In this document: positions 33,443-42,505 of the stretch, piece after piece | How the letters are laid out: each line of letters starts with the position of its first letter | Numbering within the stretch: the first letter of the stretch is position 1 | Assembly (NCBI GenBank): GCA_020634455.1 | Contig: JACKBQ010000002.1 | Coordinates: 248,001-312,000, forward strand | Direction: 5' to 3' | Length of the DNA: 64,000 nt | Origin: Ardenticatenaceae bacterium | GTDB lineage: Bacteria > Chloroflexota > Anaerolineae > Promineifilales > Promineifilaceae | Translations under genes and position numbers: made by a program | The notes under the pieces: model-generated | Databases searched by the model: none | Told to the model about the DNA's origin: nothing | What the model saw: only the letters and a program-made list of their open reading frames with translations

Positions 33443-35296
33443 ATGATTAAATTAAACGAGGTCGCCTTACAACAATCAAAGCTCATCAAAGATGAAAACG
33501 GCTTTTTGTATCGCGATCTAAACAAAAACGGCAAACTGGATATTTACGAAGATCCACGCCAGCCGGTCGAAGCACGTATCGATGATCTTATTAGCCAGAT
33601 GACTTTGGAAGAAAAAGCGGGCACGCTCTTTATCAACGGCTCGGTTGTTAATGAAGATGGGGCTATTGATGGTGGTTTGTCTGAAAATCTCGGCGAACCT
33701 ATGACAGCAAAAAACCAGATGATAGCGCACAAAATGACGCATTTCAATCTCTGGGGCGTGCCGCACTCAAAAGCTGTTTCCATCTGGTACAACAACATCC
33801 AGCGTTTTGCTGAAGAGACCCGGCTGGGGATACCCCTCACCATCGCTTCCGATCCACGCAACCATTTCAGCAATTACATATTTGATTTGCAGCCTAAGGA
33901 TTTCTCGCAATGGTGCAGCGCATTGGGGCTGGCGGCTGTTGGGGATACGGAATTTGTGAAGAACTACATTGAACACGTCAAGCGGGAATACCTGGCGGTC
34001 GGTATCCGTATGGCGCTGCATCCCCAGATTGATCTGGCGACCGAACCACGCTGGCCGCGTATCAGCGGCACATTTGGTGAAGATGCGCATCTCAGCGCAA
34101 AAATGGGCAAAGCGTACATTGAAGCTTTTCAGGGAGAAACGCTTGGGCCGGACAGCGTCGCCTGTATGACCAAGCACTTTCCCGGCGGTGGCCCACAAAA
34201 AGATGGGCTGGATTCCCATTTTGAATTTCATCAGGGCCAGATTTATCCTGGTGACAATTTCGATTACCACTTGATTCCATTTGAAGCCGCATTTGAAGTG
34301 AATACGGCCGCAATTATGCCTTATTATGGCGTGCCCATGGATCAAACGGATGAAAATGTTGCCATGTCATACAACAAAGCGATCATTACCGGTTTGCTGC
34401 GTGAAAAGTATCAATATGAGGGTGTGGTCTGTACTGACTGGGGACTGGTTACTGATATGAAAGTAGCTGGAACAGATGTTATTTGGCCTGCCCGGGCATG
34501 GGGCGTTGAACACCTGAGCGAGATCGAAAGAGTGCAAAAAATTCTGAATGCTGGCGTCGATCAGTTTGGTGGAGAAAGCTGTCCTAAGCATGTGGTGGAA
34601 TTGGTCAGGCAGGGTGCAATCTCTGAAGAAAGAATTGATCAGTCGGTACGGCGTTTGCTGCGCATGAAATTTCAACTGGGTCTTTTTGATAACCCCTTTG
34701 TCGACCCGAATCTTGCTGCACAGGTTTTTGGCAAGCCCGAAACGATTGCCGCTGGTCTTGCATCCCAGGCACGCGCTATGACTTTGCTAAAAAATGCAGA
34801 CAAGAAGCTGCCACTGCAAGGAACGCCCAAAATTTATGTAGAAAATATGGATGGAACCGTGGCGGCCAACTATGCGGAAATGGTTGCGACCCCTGAGGAA
34901 GCTGACTTTGCCATAATACGTCTGAACACACCGTGGTATCCGGCAGAGACCAAAAATCCCATCGCGCTAGACTTCCATCACGGCGACCTAGACTTCAAAG
35001 GGGAAGAAAAGGAAGCCATCTTGAAGCTGCTACAAACTACCCCCACTATTGTCGTGATTGGCATGGATCGCCCAGCCGTGATCCCAGAAATCAGCGCCGC
35101 CGCAATTGGATTGTTAGTTGAGTTTGGTGCTAGTGACGAAGCCGTGTTGAACGTTGTCTTTGGCAAGGCACGCCCGGAAGGCAAGCTGCCTTTTGAACTG
35201 CCCTCATCAATGGAAGCGGTACGCAACCAAAAAGAGGATGTTCCTTACGATTCAGAGAATCCACTTTACTCGTTTGGTTTCGGATTGTCTTACTAA
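33443..35296 (+). CDS. Glycoside hydrolase family 3 (beta-glucosidase type)
   Basis: 617 residues without a signal peptide, so cytoplasmic. N-terminal RDLNKNGKLDIYEDP and VEARIDDLISQMTLEEKAG are typical of bacterial GH3. The (alpha/beta)8 domain includes CMTKHFPGGGP (Lys-His pair binding the substrate) and the nucleophile Asp in GVVCTDWGLV; the second domain ends PEGKLPFELP and LYSFGFGLSY. It probably cleaves the oligosaccharide imported by the transporter just upstream. CAGGAG lies 14 bp before the ATG, a rather wide spacing. The gene lacks ACGGCCGT over its full length. Confidence 0.9.
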   Translation: MIKLNEVALQQSKLIKDENGFLYRDLNKNGKLDIYEDPRQPVEARIDDLISQMTLEEKAGTLFINGSVVNEDGAIDGGLSENLGEPMTAKNQMIAHKMTHFNLWGVPHSKAVSIWYNNIQRFAEETRLGIPLTIASDPRNHFSNYIFDLQPKDFSQWCSALGLAAVGDTEFVKNYIEHVKREYLAVGIRMALHPQIDLATEPRWPRISGTFGEDAHLSAKMGKAYIEAFQGETLGPDSVACMTKHFPGGGPQKDGLDSHFEFHQGQIYPGDNFDYHLIPFEAAFEVNTAAIMPYYGVPMDQTDENVAMSYNKAIITGLLREKYQYEGVVCTDWGLVTDMKVAGTDVIWPARAWGVEHLSEIERVQKILNAGVDQFGGESCPKHVVELVRQGAISEERIDQSVRRLLRMKFQLGLFDNPFVDPNLAAQVFGKPETIAAGLASQARAMTLLKNADKKLPLQGTPKIYVENMDGTVAANYAEMVATPEEADFAIIRLNTPWYPAETKNPIALDFHHGDLDFKGEEKEAILKLLQTTPTIVVIGMDRPAVIPEISAAAIGLLVEFGASDEAVLNVVFGKARPEGKLPFELPSSMEAVRNQKEDVPYDSENPLYSFGFGLSY

Positions 35297-35385
35297 GGGT
35301 TCGTTCACAAATTACTTTTGATAAGGAAACGAACCCCAAGGCTTGACCGTTTACCGAATTCAAAAATTATTAGCGGTCAAGCCCT
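35297..35385 (+). repeat. Conserved 3' hairpin element, copy 2
   Basis: It begins right after the GH3 stop. A 9-bp stem GGGTTCGTT/AACGAACCC encloses CTTTTGATAAGGAAACG, then a second 10-bp stem GGCTTGACCG/CGGTCAAGCC. The core block and second stem correspond to 2630-2700 on the other strand; the stem differs at two pairs by compensating changes (T-A to C-G, C-G to A-T). No T run. Confidence 0.6.
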
Positions 35386-35454
35386 AAGAGCGAAATAACT
35401 GCTTGCGCTGCGGCGTAATTTGTATCATCCGGCCGATTTTTGAGGCTTGTAAAG

Positions 35455-35510
35455 GATGGGGTTTTGGGAGTAGCGGGACGATTTTGTCTTTCTACCCCTA
35501 AAACCCCATC
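35455..35510. repeat. Long imperfect hairpin
   Basis: GATGGGGTTTTGGGAGTAG pairs with CTACCCCTAAAACCCCATC at 17 of 19 positions, 18-nt loop. It lies in the 280-bp spacer between the GH3 and YgjV-like genes; no ORF there is supported. Confidence 0.5.
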
Positions 35511-35578
35511 TTCAGGTTGAATAACGGCCGTTAAGCTTGTGCAGCGTATCGTTGATGTCCCGATTATTGGAGTAACAC

Positions 35579-36214
35579 ATGCAACCATACATTGAATTTG
35601 TGGGGTATTTGGCTTCGGCTTTGGTTCTTGTCTCATTGATGATGAGTTCATTGTTAAAACTAAGGCTCATCAATCTAGTTGGGGGCATTACCTTTTTGAT
35701 CTACGGCATGCTAATCCACGCTACCCCAATTGTTATTGTGAATGTTGCCACCATGACGATTAATCTTTTTTACCTTTATCGCATGTATACAAACAAGGAA
35801 TATTTCAAACTGTTAAAAGTATCCAGCAGTTCAGAATATTTGCTTGATTTTCTTGATTTTCACCGTGACGACATAAAAGAGCTTCAGCCGGAATACCGAT
35901 TTCTGCCAGAGGATAATCAACTGATTATTTTTATATTACGCAATATGATGCCAGCCGGCTTATTTATTGGAAAACGAAATGAAAACGGTATATTTAACAT
36001 CTTTCTTGATTATGTGATCCCTGCCCATCGGGACTCAAAAATTGGCCAACATCTTTTTTATCAATCTCGTTTTTTTCAACAGCATCAAATCCACAAGCTA
36101 ATCAGTAAACCAAATAGCCCCCTTCATGAAAAATACCTACAAAAGATGGGCTTTAAAGAAGAACAAACCATCAATGGACAAACTGTTTATTATCTAACCT
36201 TGCAAAATCAGTAA
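35579..36214 (+). CDS. YgjV-like membrane protein with C-terminal soluble domain
   Basis: 211 residues. The first ~75 are three membrane helices of the YgjV type (IEFVGYLASALVLVSLMM, LRLINLVGG). The C-terminal ~120 residues are soluble and resemble a GNAT fold (DYVIPAHRDSKIGQHLF, then KPNSPLHEKYLQKMGF as the last strand-helix unit), though the acetyl-CoA loop is not canonical. Function unknown. Confidence 0.65.
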   Translation: MQPYIEFVGYLASALVLVSLMMSSLLKLRLINLVGGITFLIYGMLIHATPIVIVNVATMTINLFYLYRMYTNKEYFKLLKVSSSSEYLLDFLDFHRDDIKELQPEYRFLPEDNQLIIFILRNMMPAGLFIGKRNENGIFNIFLDYVIPAHRDSKIGQHLFYQSRFFQQHQIHKLISKPNSPLHEKYLQKMGFKEEQTINGQTVYYLTLQNQ

Positions 36215-36261
36215 CGCAGTTTGGCACCCATTGAGCATATGATAGCATTCCATCCCTAGTT

Positions 36262-36330
36262 GCGGTCATTTTGAGCGCGGTAGGTTATGCCGGGCAAATA
36301 GGTCAGCAGCGTGGACAATTACGCCGCTTT
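36262..36330 (-). pseudogene. Relic of PAS region of a histidine kinase
   Basis: On the minus strand it reads LLTYLPGITYRAQNDRN and a stop, closely matching LPGIAYRSQNDRDW in the intact kinase at 25214-27025; the DNA identity is obvious over about 65 bp. It lies just beyond the 3' end of the MscS gene. Confidence 0.65.
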
Positions 36331-36351
36331 TTGTACCATTGAATCTTTCAT

Positions 36352-37719
36352 TTATTCATCTTTTGGTTCCCTTGCTTGTGACCTAACTGTCAGGTTTTCC
36401 CAACCATCCCCTAAGTTTAAGTCCCGCTGTGGGAAAGGTATTTCGACATTATGCTCTTTAAACGTCTTCCATAACATGTAATAAAGATCGCTGCGGATAC
36501 TGAAAGACAGTTCTGGTTGGGTGATGCTGACGAACAAACTAAAGTCGAGACCCGATTCACCATAGCCGATGAATGAGAGTGAGGGCGGCGGATTAGGCAA
36601 CACCTGGGCATGTTTTGCGGCTGTTTCAACAGCCAACTGCATTATCGTTTCAGGATCGCTTTTATAACTTACATGCAAAGGGACCGATACGACCACGAGT
36701 GTATCTGTTTTGGTTAGATTTTCTACTTGTTGGCTCGTAAAATTGCTGTTGGGAATAATCAACTCTGTATTTGTGCGTGTGCGTACAGTCGTCGCCCGCA
36801 GGCTGATTTTTTCAACCCGGCTGATACGGCCGTCTAACTCTATGATATCCCCTGGCCGCAACGATTGTTCAAACAACAGCACCAAACCACTGACAAAATT
36901 GGCTACAATATCTTGTAAACCAATACCGATACCCACAGATAAGCCGCCAACGATAATCGCCATCGATGTAAAATCTAGACCAAGGAAACCGAGTGCAACA
37001 ACGATACCCAAAGACATCAGTGCGTAGCGCATAAGGGTGGCCACTGATTCAATAAAACCTTGTTCCGAATTGAGGCGTCCCGGTAAATACCGGACCATTG
37101 CCCGTTCTACAACCCAGGCCATCACAAAGAAAAGATAAACAGCCACGAAAGCAGCCATCAAGCGACTAATGGGAGTCGAAAGTGTCCCTAACTGCAAGGT
37201 TGCGTCGAATACGGCAACGGAACCGGGCAGCGTTCCCAAAATCAGTAAAAAAGCCAGGAATAGAAATATGGGTGTCACAATACGATTTTGGTATGGGCGA
37301 GCTTCTGCACCAAATGCCGCCTCCAGCAATGTCAATAATGCGCGATAAATAAGCCATAACCAGATCAGATTGGCTAGTTCTCGTAATAAACCATTAGGAA
37401 TACTTAGTTGGGCAAAAAACACGATGGTGACGTTTAACAATATGAGTGCCATAAGAGGCGCCAGGAGACGGTACAAAGCGCGCAGCCATCGATTTTGACG
37501 TATGAAAATTTCAATATTTGAAATTCGATCCGTTGCATCTTTCCTAGATCGCCAACGACGCATTCCTTCCGGCAGCAGCCAGGAAATGAAAACGATAAAT
37601 AAAATGGCAGCTATCTGCGACTGTACGTAAGGCCGCGCAATCATGGCCAGGAAAATATCACCCTGAAGGCGCAATATTTCAATCAATGAGGCGGCGTTAT
37701 TTAGATTATCGTTGTTCAT
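36352..37719 (-). CDS. MscS-family mechanosensitive ion channel
   Basis: The start is the ATG at 37719 (MNNDNLNNAASLIEIL), inside the end of the binding-protein gene (14-bp overlap). 455 residues: about five membrane helices plus the pore helix (VGGLSVGIGIGLQDIVANFVSG), then the beta domain with GDIIELDGRISRVEKI, TTVRTRTNTELIIPN and a C-terminal alpha-beta part. All features of a working small-conductance channel are present. The tight coupling to a solute-binding lipoprotein is unusual. Confidence 0.9.
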   Translation of the reverse strand: MNNDNLNNAASLIEILRLQGDIFLAMIARPYVQSQIAAILFIVFISWLLPEGMRRWRSRKDATDRISNIEIFIRQNRWLRALYRLLAPLMALILLNVTIVFFAQLSIPNGLLRELANLIWLWLIYRALLTLLEAAFGAEARPYQNRIVTPIFLFLAFLLILGTLPGSVAVFDATLQLGTLSTPISRLMAAFVAVYLFFVMAWVVERAMVRYLPGRLNSEQGFIESVATLMRYALMSLGIVVALGFLGLDFTSMAIIVGGLSVGIGIGLQDIVANFVSGLVLLFEQSLRPGDIIELDGRISRVEKISLRATTVRTRTNTELIIPNSNFTSQQVENLTKTDTLVVVSVPLHVSYKSDPETIMQLAVETAAKHAQVLPNPPPSLSFIGYGESGLDFSLFVSITQPELSFSIRSDLYYMLWKTFKEHNVEIPFPQRDLNLGDGWENLTVRSQAREPKDE

Positions 37720-38980
37720 TACTGCCTTCACACCCAGGGGGCAATACAATCTCAAAATCATCGTCTTCCATGCCAGCAGCAACCTCCTGGGCAAACAGAC
37801 AGACAGCTTCAGTCGGTGTTAACAAGCCAGACAATGCACTGGCATAGGCTCGATTGCCAGCCGCTATGAGGAGCTCGCTGGATAGATAAATGGGGATAAC
37901 AACTGCTGTAGTGGCTTGTTGGGCAAAGCCGCTGACTATCGGGTAAATTCGCGGATCAACGCGCACTGAAGGGTTTGCCGGTATCCGATTTAGCTCACGC
38001 ATGAAGCGAATGCTTTGTTGCTGGTTTACTAAAAATATTGCTAATTCATTGGCAGCCTCTTTTTCCTCAGGAGAAGTGAAGGAGTAAAACATAATCGTCT
38101 CTGCTAACAGCAATGGACCCGATAAACCATTTGGCCCTGCAGGCAAGGGGGCAACCCCAAATTCAAAAGGGTTTTCTTCATCAATCAAGGCCGAGATAAG
38201 TTTCTGGCTTCCCGGCGCGGCCACATAGTAAGCAATTTGTTCACTAGCAAAGAGTTCTAATAAAGATTGGTCATCAACATTCAGAATAACGCCAGGGGCG
38301 CTTTGGGCTATATCAAGCCACCGCAGCCATTCTGCAAAACCACTGTCTTCCAAAGTAAGTTTTCCTGGTTCGTTAAACAGTCCCTCTCCAAATGTTTGGA
38401 TACCCCAGTACGCCTCCTCGAAGCGCGGCACAAAAGCAACCTGATTGCCATCAGCCGCTTCTAGAAGCAAAGCTTCTAAAGTATCTGGTGGTTCTGTAAC
38501 TAAATTTTTGTTATAGAACAGGGCACGGGGAGCCAAAGAAAGCGGCACACCAAATGTCTGACCCTTATATTGGGTAAGGTCTCTGTTGTGTCTGTTGAAA
38601 AACAGACGGGAAAAATCGTCTGGCATTAACGGCCGTATCAAACCACTTTCTGCCAATCCCCTAATCCACTCATCTTTGCCAATAAGAAGAGATGGGCCTA
38701 AGCCGGCTTGGCCAGCTTTAATCAACTCTTCTAAAAATTGATCTTCTGGCAAATTGACAGAAACAATTTGCACATCAGGATGAATCTCCTCAAATTGATC
38801 AAAGGCTGCTTCCAATTCGACAATTTCAGCAGATGACCAACTGTGCCAGATGGTGATACGACCTCTTAGCGCATTATTTCCTGGGTTTGTTTGGCAGCTT
38901 ACCAAGAGGAGCATTAGCATCAAAAACAAATACCTGGGCAGGAAAGCCCTGAAGATAGAGCAGCTAAGACGTTTTTGCAT
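37706..38980 (-). CDS. Solute-binding lipoprotein (family 1) coupled to MscS
   Basis: The start is the ATG at 38980 (MQKRLSCSIF; an in-frame GTG is at 39007). About 424 residues: signal peptide with lipobox LVSC, then an extracellular solute-binding domain (ITIWHSWSSAEIVELEAAFDQF, PSLLIGKDEWI, FGVAPLPAGPNGLSG). No permease or ATPase follows; instead the stop overlaps the MscS gene. It may bind an osmolyte and report to the channel, or simply be co-regulated. Two Cys near the C-terminus (AVCLFAQ, PPGCEG) may form a disulfide. Confidence 0.85.
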   Translation of the reverse strand: MQKRLSCSIFRAFLPRYLFLMLMLLLVSCQTNPGNNALRGRITIWHSWSSAEIVELEAAFDQFEEIHPDVQIVSVNLPEDQFLEELIKAGQAGLGPSLLIGKDEWIRGLAESGLIRPLMPDDFSRLFFNRHNRDLTQYKGQTFGVPLSLAPRALFYNKNLVTEPPDTLEALLLEAADGNQVAFVPRFEEAYWGIQTFGEGLFNEPGKLTLEDSGFAEWLRWLDIAQSAPGVILNVDDQSLLELFASEQIAYYVAAPGSQKLISALIDEENPFEFGVAPLPAGPNGLSGPLLLAETIMFYSFTSPEEKEAANELAIFLVNQQQSIRFMRELNRIPANPSVRVDPRIYPIVSGFAQQATTAVVIPIYLSSELLIAAGNRAYASALSGLLTPTEAVCLFAQEVAAGMEDDDFEIVLPPGCEGSNEQR

Positions 38981-39009
38981 ATGTACGAAAATATCCAGTT
39001 TGGCCACGG

Positions 39010-39160
39010 TCGTTTTTAGTAAGCGATCAGAAAAAAGAACTCAGCAGGCGGAAACGGCCGTATAAATCAAACTTATCCGCAGCGCCGCTTTGTCTACCGT
39101 AAATTTTTCATCGAACGCATTGTAAGCCATCACCATACCGGGAACAAATAACCAAGGGTA
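39010..39160 (-). pseudogene. Relic of histidine kinase N-terminus
   Basis: On the minus strand MAYNAFDEKFTVDKAALRISL and YTAVSAC, then TGA, then VLFSDRLL in the same frame. The intact kinase at 27025 has YNTILMKNLTVHKAALRISL and TLWVLFSDRLL, so the TGA replaces the Trp codon. Similarity ends at 39010, where the binding-protein gene begins, and resumes as the PAS relic at 36330 after the MscS gene. Confidence 0.7.
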
Positions 39161-39314
39161 TAGAAAGGAGCGAATAAGCGGTGATACTGGCCATAACCCG
39201 ACAAAAGTCGGCGCAATCGTACCGCTTGTTTGATACGCTATAGCTGTCAGGTGAGCGATTGATTGACATCCTATACGGAACGGCAAGAGTTGTTCTTGCG
39301 AGGAGCGTTAGAAA

Positions 39315-39728
39315 ATGAACGGTAAACTGACCAAAATTGCGGCGGTACTGGCATTTATTATTGGGGCGATGGCTATATTTGCAGGCGGACAGGTTGTGTT
39401 AGGCAAAGTCATGGACTATTACGTCATCGACTGGCTTCCTATCTATAACCTCATTGTTGGTCTCATTTCTACCTTCTTCATCGCCATCATCATTTGGAGA
39501 GGTAGCAAAATGGCTTTGCCGGCCACAGCTGTTGTCCTTGTCAGCCATGCCACAGTCATGCTGATTTTACAAACGGCCTATCGAGACGTCGTTGCCTCCG
39601 ACAGCATTAGAGCAATGACCATAAGAATAACCGCGTGGTTGATTATTTTAGCCCTCATGATCAGCCAGGCCCGAAAAGATAAACGCATATCCAATTATGG
39701 AGAGCTTAATTATGAACACAGTAAATGA
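39315..39728 (+). CDS. Unrecognised four-helix membrane protein
   Basis: 137 residues, four predicted membrane helices (residues ~8-27, 42-62, 68-87, 101-118) and a charged C-terminal tail. GAGGAGCGTTAG upstream gives a ribosome site for the ATG at 39315. It overlaps the next gene by 17 bp, so the two are coupled. No family recognised. Confidence 0.6.
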   Translation: MNGKLTKIAAVLAFIIGAMAIFAGGQVVLGKVMDYYVIDWLPIYNLIVGLISTFFIAIIIWRGSKMALPATAVVLVSHATVMLILQTAYRDVVASDSIRAMTIRITAWLIILALMISQARKDKRISNYGELNYEHSK

Positions 39729-40128
39729 AAAAGAAAGAAAAGATAAATTTATCAGTTATCCAACGGATACCCTCTTGGGCATTATTGACCAGGTTGATGA
39801 CGCACTGAAAGCGTTACAGGCACTGGTAGCCGCCGGGTTTGCGGATGAAATTCAGGCTTTTCACGGTGAAGAAGGCGCGTATCGCATAGATGCTAGCGGG
39901 GCCAAACATGGCTTGCTGGCTCAGCTTAGACGGCTGCACCAAAAAACAACGGTGGAACGCGACCATGCTGAACAGTATGAACTGGCTGTCGAACAAGGGC
40001 ACTGTGTCATCGCTGTGCATACCAGCGATGCAGAACGGCGCGAACAGGCACGGCAGGCTTTGAAAGAGAACAAGGGCCACTTCATTAACTTTTACGGCCG
40101 TTTCGGTATCCGTCAATTAGATAGATAA
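39712..40128 (+). CDS. Conserved hypothetical soluble protein
   Basis: The start is the ATG at 39712 (MNTVNEKERKDKF) with GGAGAG upstream. 138 residues with an alternating alpha/beta pattern of a ferredoxin-like small-molecule or stress domain: LLGIIDQVDDALKALQALVAAGF, YRIDASGAKHGLLAQLRR, GHCVIAVHT and a conserved ending HFINFYGRF. Resembles the "17M-like" stress proteins in layout. Function unknown. Coupled to the membrane protein gene before it. Confidence 0.65.
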   Translation: MNTVNEKERKDKFISYPTDTLLGIIDQVDDALKALQALVAAGFADEIQAFHGEEGAYRIDASGAKHGLLAQLRRLHQKTTVERDHAEQYELAVEQGHCVIAVHTSDAERREQARQALKENKGHFINFYGRFGIRQLDR

Positions 40129-40199
40129 AGCTAGATGGCTTAAATAAACTCGTAATTTTTTTGTAAGGCATTTTCGGAAAAACCAAAGGAGTAGGTTAA

Positions 40200-40634
40200 A
40201 TGACAGCGATGAACAGACAGGTCGAAAAGCAACTTGACAGGAATCAATGGGTGCGGCTGGGGTTGACTACGGCCGTTGCCAGCGTGCTGGCCGTCTTGAT
40301 TGTGCAGGCGATCGCCCTGGCCATTTGGCCAGACATTATCCTCTTCAAGCCACTCGATAGTTACCCACGATCGGCCCTTTTTACGGCCGTACCGATAGCT
40401 GTGGCTACCGCGCTCTTTGCCTGGCTAGCGGCCCATAAACCCCAGCCGGTACAGACATTTATTAGAATTTCTGCTGTCGTCCTGATTCTTAGCTTCATTC
40501 CGGATTACATCCTGCCCGTCCCGCACAAAACCGTGCTGGCCAGCACGGTGGCTGCTTTCATGCACGTGGTAGCCGCAGCGGTGACCGTGTCACTGCTGGT
40601 AATCGGCTATCGACGGCAGACAGGTAGCTCGTAA
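40200..40634 (+). CDS. DUF6069-like four-helix membrane protein
   Basis: 144 residues with four membrane helices; the layout (long first helix VASVLAVLIVQAIALAI, TAVPIAVATALFAWLA, SFIPDYILP, MHVVAAAVTVSLLVI) fits the DUF6069 group. AAAGGAG lies ~12 bp upstream of the ATG. Two ACGGCCGT motifs in the gene. Role unknown. Confidence 0.6.
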   Translation: MTAMNRQVEKQLDRNQWVRLGLTTAVASVLAVLIVQAIALAIWPDIILFKPLDSYPRSALFTAVPIAVATALFAWLAAHKPQPVQTFIRISAVVLILSFIPDYILPVPHKTVLASTVAAFMHVVAAAVTVSLLVIGYRRQTGSS

Positions 40635-40660
40635 AATAAAAGATTGGTCTATCTGCTTCA

Positions 40661-41734
40661 TCATTCTCCAAGCCTTGACGGGCCCAGGCGATAACCGGCT
40701 AGATGTGCCAGCAAACCAACAAATACGGCCGTCCACGCCACCAGCGCAATATAAATGAAGCCACGGGGGATCGCCATGAGAAAAGGTAAGTCCAGCGCCT
40801 GGGACAGGCGAATGGTGCAGGCCGTGTACATACCCAGGGGGAAGACCATGCCCCAATACTGCGGGTCATACGTCAGTGGATACCGTTTGTACAAATGACG
40901 CCACGCCCCCAAAATAAACAGCAGAGGAACCCACCAAGTGCCAGCCGCCCAGAAAAAGAGGGTAAACCCTTTCAGAAAGGGCAGGATTTCTCCCAAAAAA
41001 GACCAATGAGCTTCATTCAAGATGAGGATGGAACCAGCCAGCGTTGTGATAGCCACCGCCCCCATATTGATCCAGTAAGGAGGGGTTAGCGCCTCAGCCG
41101 TAAGTGCCACGAAGGTGAAACGGTAAAAAATAAGGGTAATGATGCTCAGGTAAAGCATACAGCCCAGCAGGTACATGCAGAGGGTGAAGAAAAATCCAGC
41201 TTCGGGTGGATTGTCTAAAGTGGCCAGCAGCAAGGTACCTAAAATAGCGATAGACTGCGTAGCCACCGTGGCAATGAGCCAGGCACCGTTAATACCGGTT
41301 TCTAAAGTAGGTTTTTCAGGGCGAGTGATAACGGCCGTAAAAAAGGTATACATCACCACCAGCCACAGTCCACCCCCTAATCCCCACAAGCCCCAGGCAA
41401 CCCTGGGGCTGCCGCTAACCAACAGCAGCTGTGTGCCCAGCACGCACGTTCCAGCGATCAGGGTGAAAAAGCCGGGGCCCCGCGCGTGGCTTTTGAGATC
41501 AGCCAGCAGGTGTGGCCAATAAAAAAAGAGCCGCCAGAGCGTCAACAACCATAAAATCACATAGGCCGCGACGTTGACAACCAGCAGAACACGGGCAATC
41601 AGGGTCATTTGCAGCAGGGAAGCGGCGATGGACACAATGCCCGTGGCCATCACCAGGGCAAAATAGCCGGGGAAGAGATTGGCGACGTTGTTGGCCAGGT
41701 GACGGCGGCTGAACAGGTGGCTAATCGAGGCCAT
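40661..41734 (-). CDS. TehA/SLAC1-type (TDT family) transporter
   Basis: 357 residues with ten membrane helices; FPGYFALVMATGIVSIAA is the family's first helix, and the pore Phe-rich segments follow. TDT proteins export anions such as tellurite-linked species, malate, sulfite or chloride/nitrate. As the last gene of a nitrate-reductase-like operon (13-bp overlap with the gene before) it could move the substrate or product oxyanion; this is inferred from context. Confidence 0.88.
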   Translation of the reverse strand: MASISHLFSRRHLANNVANLFPGYFALVMATGIVSIAASLLQMTLIARVLLVVNVAAYVILWLLTLWRLFFYWPHLLADLKSHARGPGFFTLIAGTCVLGTQLLLVSGSPRVAWGLWGLGGGLWLVVMYTFFTAVITRPEKPTLETGINGAWLIATVATQSIAILGTLLLATLDNPPEAGFFFTLCMYLLGCMLYLSIITLIFYRFTFVALTAEALTPPYWINMGAVAITTLAGSILILNEAHWSFLGEILPFLKGFTLFFWAAGTWWVPLLFILGAWRHLYKRYPLTYDPQYWGMVFPLGMYTACTIRLSQALDLPFLMAIPRGFIYIALVAWTAVFVGLLAHLAGYRLGPSRLGE

Positions 41735-41945
41735 ACAGATACCAAAGAAGCCCCAGGTTCAACCCCAGGCAAACCAGACTGGCAATCGCCGTTGGCCATA
41801 AAATTGCCCGATCACCTCCCAAATAAGCATTCATGGTGGCCGTAAACAACCACAGCTGCAAAATAATGACAATAACAACGATAAAAAGAATGCCGGTGGC
41901 AATGGTTAACCGTTGGGAGCGGGCAAAGCGTGATTTCCGTTTCAT
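41721..41945 (-). CDS. DUF6755-like two-helix membrane protein
   Basis: 74 residues, basic N-terminus then two membrane helices, with LQLWLFTATMNAYLGGD between them, the pattern of DUF6755. It overlaps the Rieske gene by 4 bp and the TDT gene by 14 bp, so it is an integral operon member and probably a small subunit of the membrane complex. Confidence 0.7.
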   Translation of the reverse strand: MKRKSRFARSQRLTIATGILFIVVIVIILQLWLFTATMNAYLGGDRAILWPTAIASLVCLGLNLGLLWYLYGLD

Positions 41946-42490
41946 ACTGTCCTCTTTTCAATGCCGGTGGCTACCACATTGCCATCGCGCACTGCCAGCG
42001 TCACGCGGGCCAACGGCCGTCGCGGTGGCCCTGATAACGGCCGTCCCGTCAACATATCAAAGATGCCTTCGTGGCAAGGACAGTGCAGTTCGCCCTCGAC
42101 CACGTGGGGAATGACAGGGCAGGTCAGGTGAGTACACTGCTGCTCGTAAGCCACAAATCTCTCTTCATCCAGGCGCACCAGCAGCCGTGCCGGGCTGTTT
42201 TCGGCCGGATATTTGAAGATAAGCGATCCCCCAATCGGTACATCTTCGACGCGGGCAATCACTTCTGCTGGCAAGGCTGCCTCGCGCTGCTGGAGGAAGT
42301 CAGCGACCAGAAACCAAAGCTGACCGGCGCTAAAGGCCGCGCTGGTCAACAGCAAGAATTTAATAAACTCCCGCCGCGTCAAATATTCATCTTGCGGCCA
42401 ATCAATGGGAAAGTCCTGCCGCCAGCGCGGTTGTTCAGCAGGAGAACGGCCGTCTGGCGGCACCGTCAACTGATCATATTCATTATCCAT
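41942..42490 (-). CDS. Rieske [2Fe-2S] protein with Tat-type anchor
   Basis: 182 residues. A twin-arginine motif (TRREFIKFLLL) precedes one membrane helix at residues ~42-62, so the domain is probably exported folded and stays anchored. The Rieske cluster motifs are complete: CTHLTC (Cys, His) and CPCHEGIF (Cys, His); the two extra Cys can form the usual disulfide, giving a high-potential cluster. It probably passes electrons between quinol and the other subunits, in place of a bc1-type complex. Confidence 0.9.
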   Translation of the reverse strand: MDNEYDQLTVPPDGRSPAEQPRWRQDFPIDWPQDEYLTRREFIKFLLLTSAAFSAGQLWFLVADFLQQREAALPAEVIARVEDVPIGGSLIFKYPAENSPARLLVRLDEERFVAYEQQCTHLTCPVIPHVVEGELHCPCHEGIFDMLTGRPLSGPPRRPLARVTLAVRDGNVVATGIEKRTV

Positions 42491-42505
42491 AATCCAATCC
42501 TCCCA

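Noticed and set aside
37706..38980. Binding protein as part of an ABC operon
   Set aside because: No permease or ATPase adjoins it; the only coupled gene is MscS.
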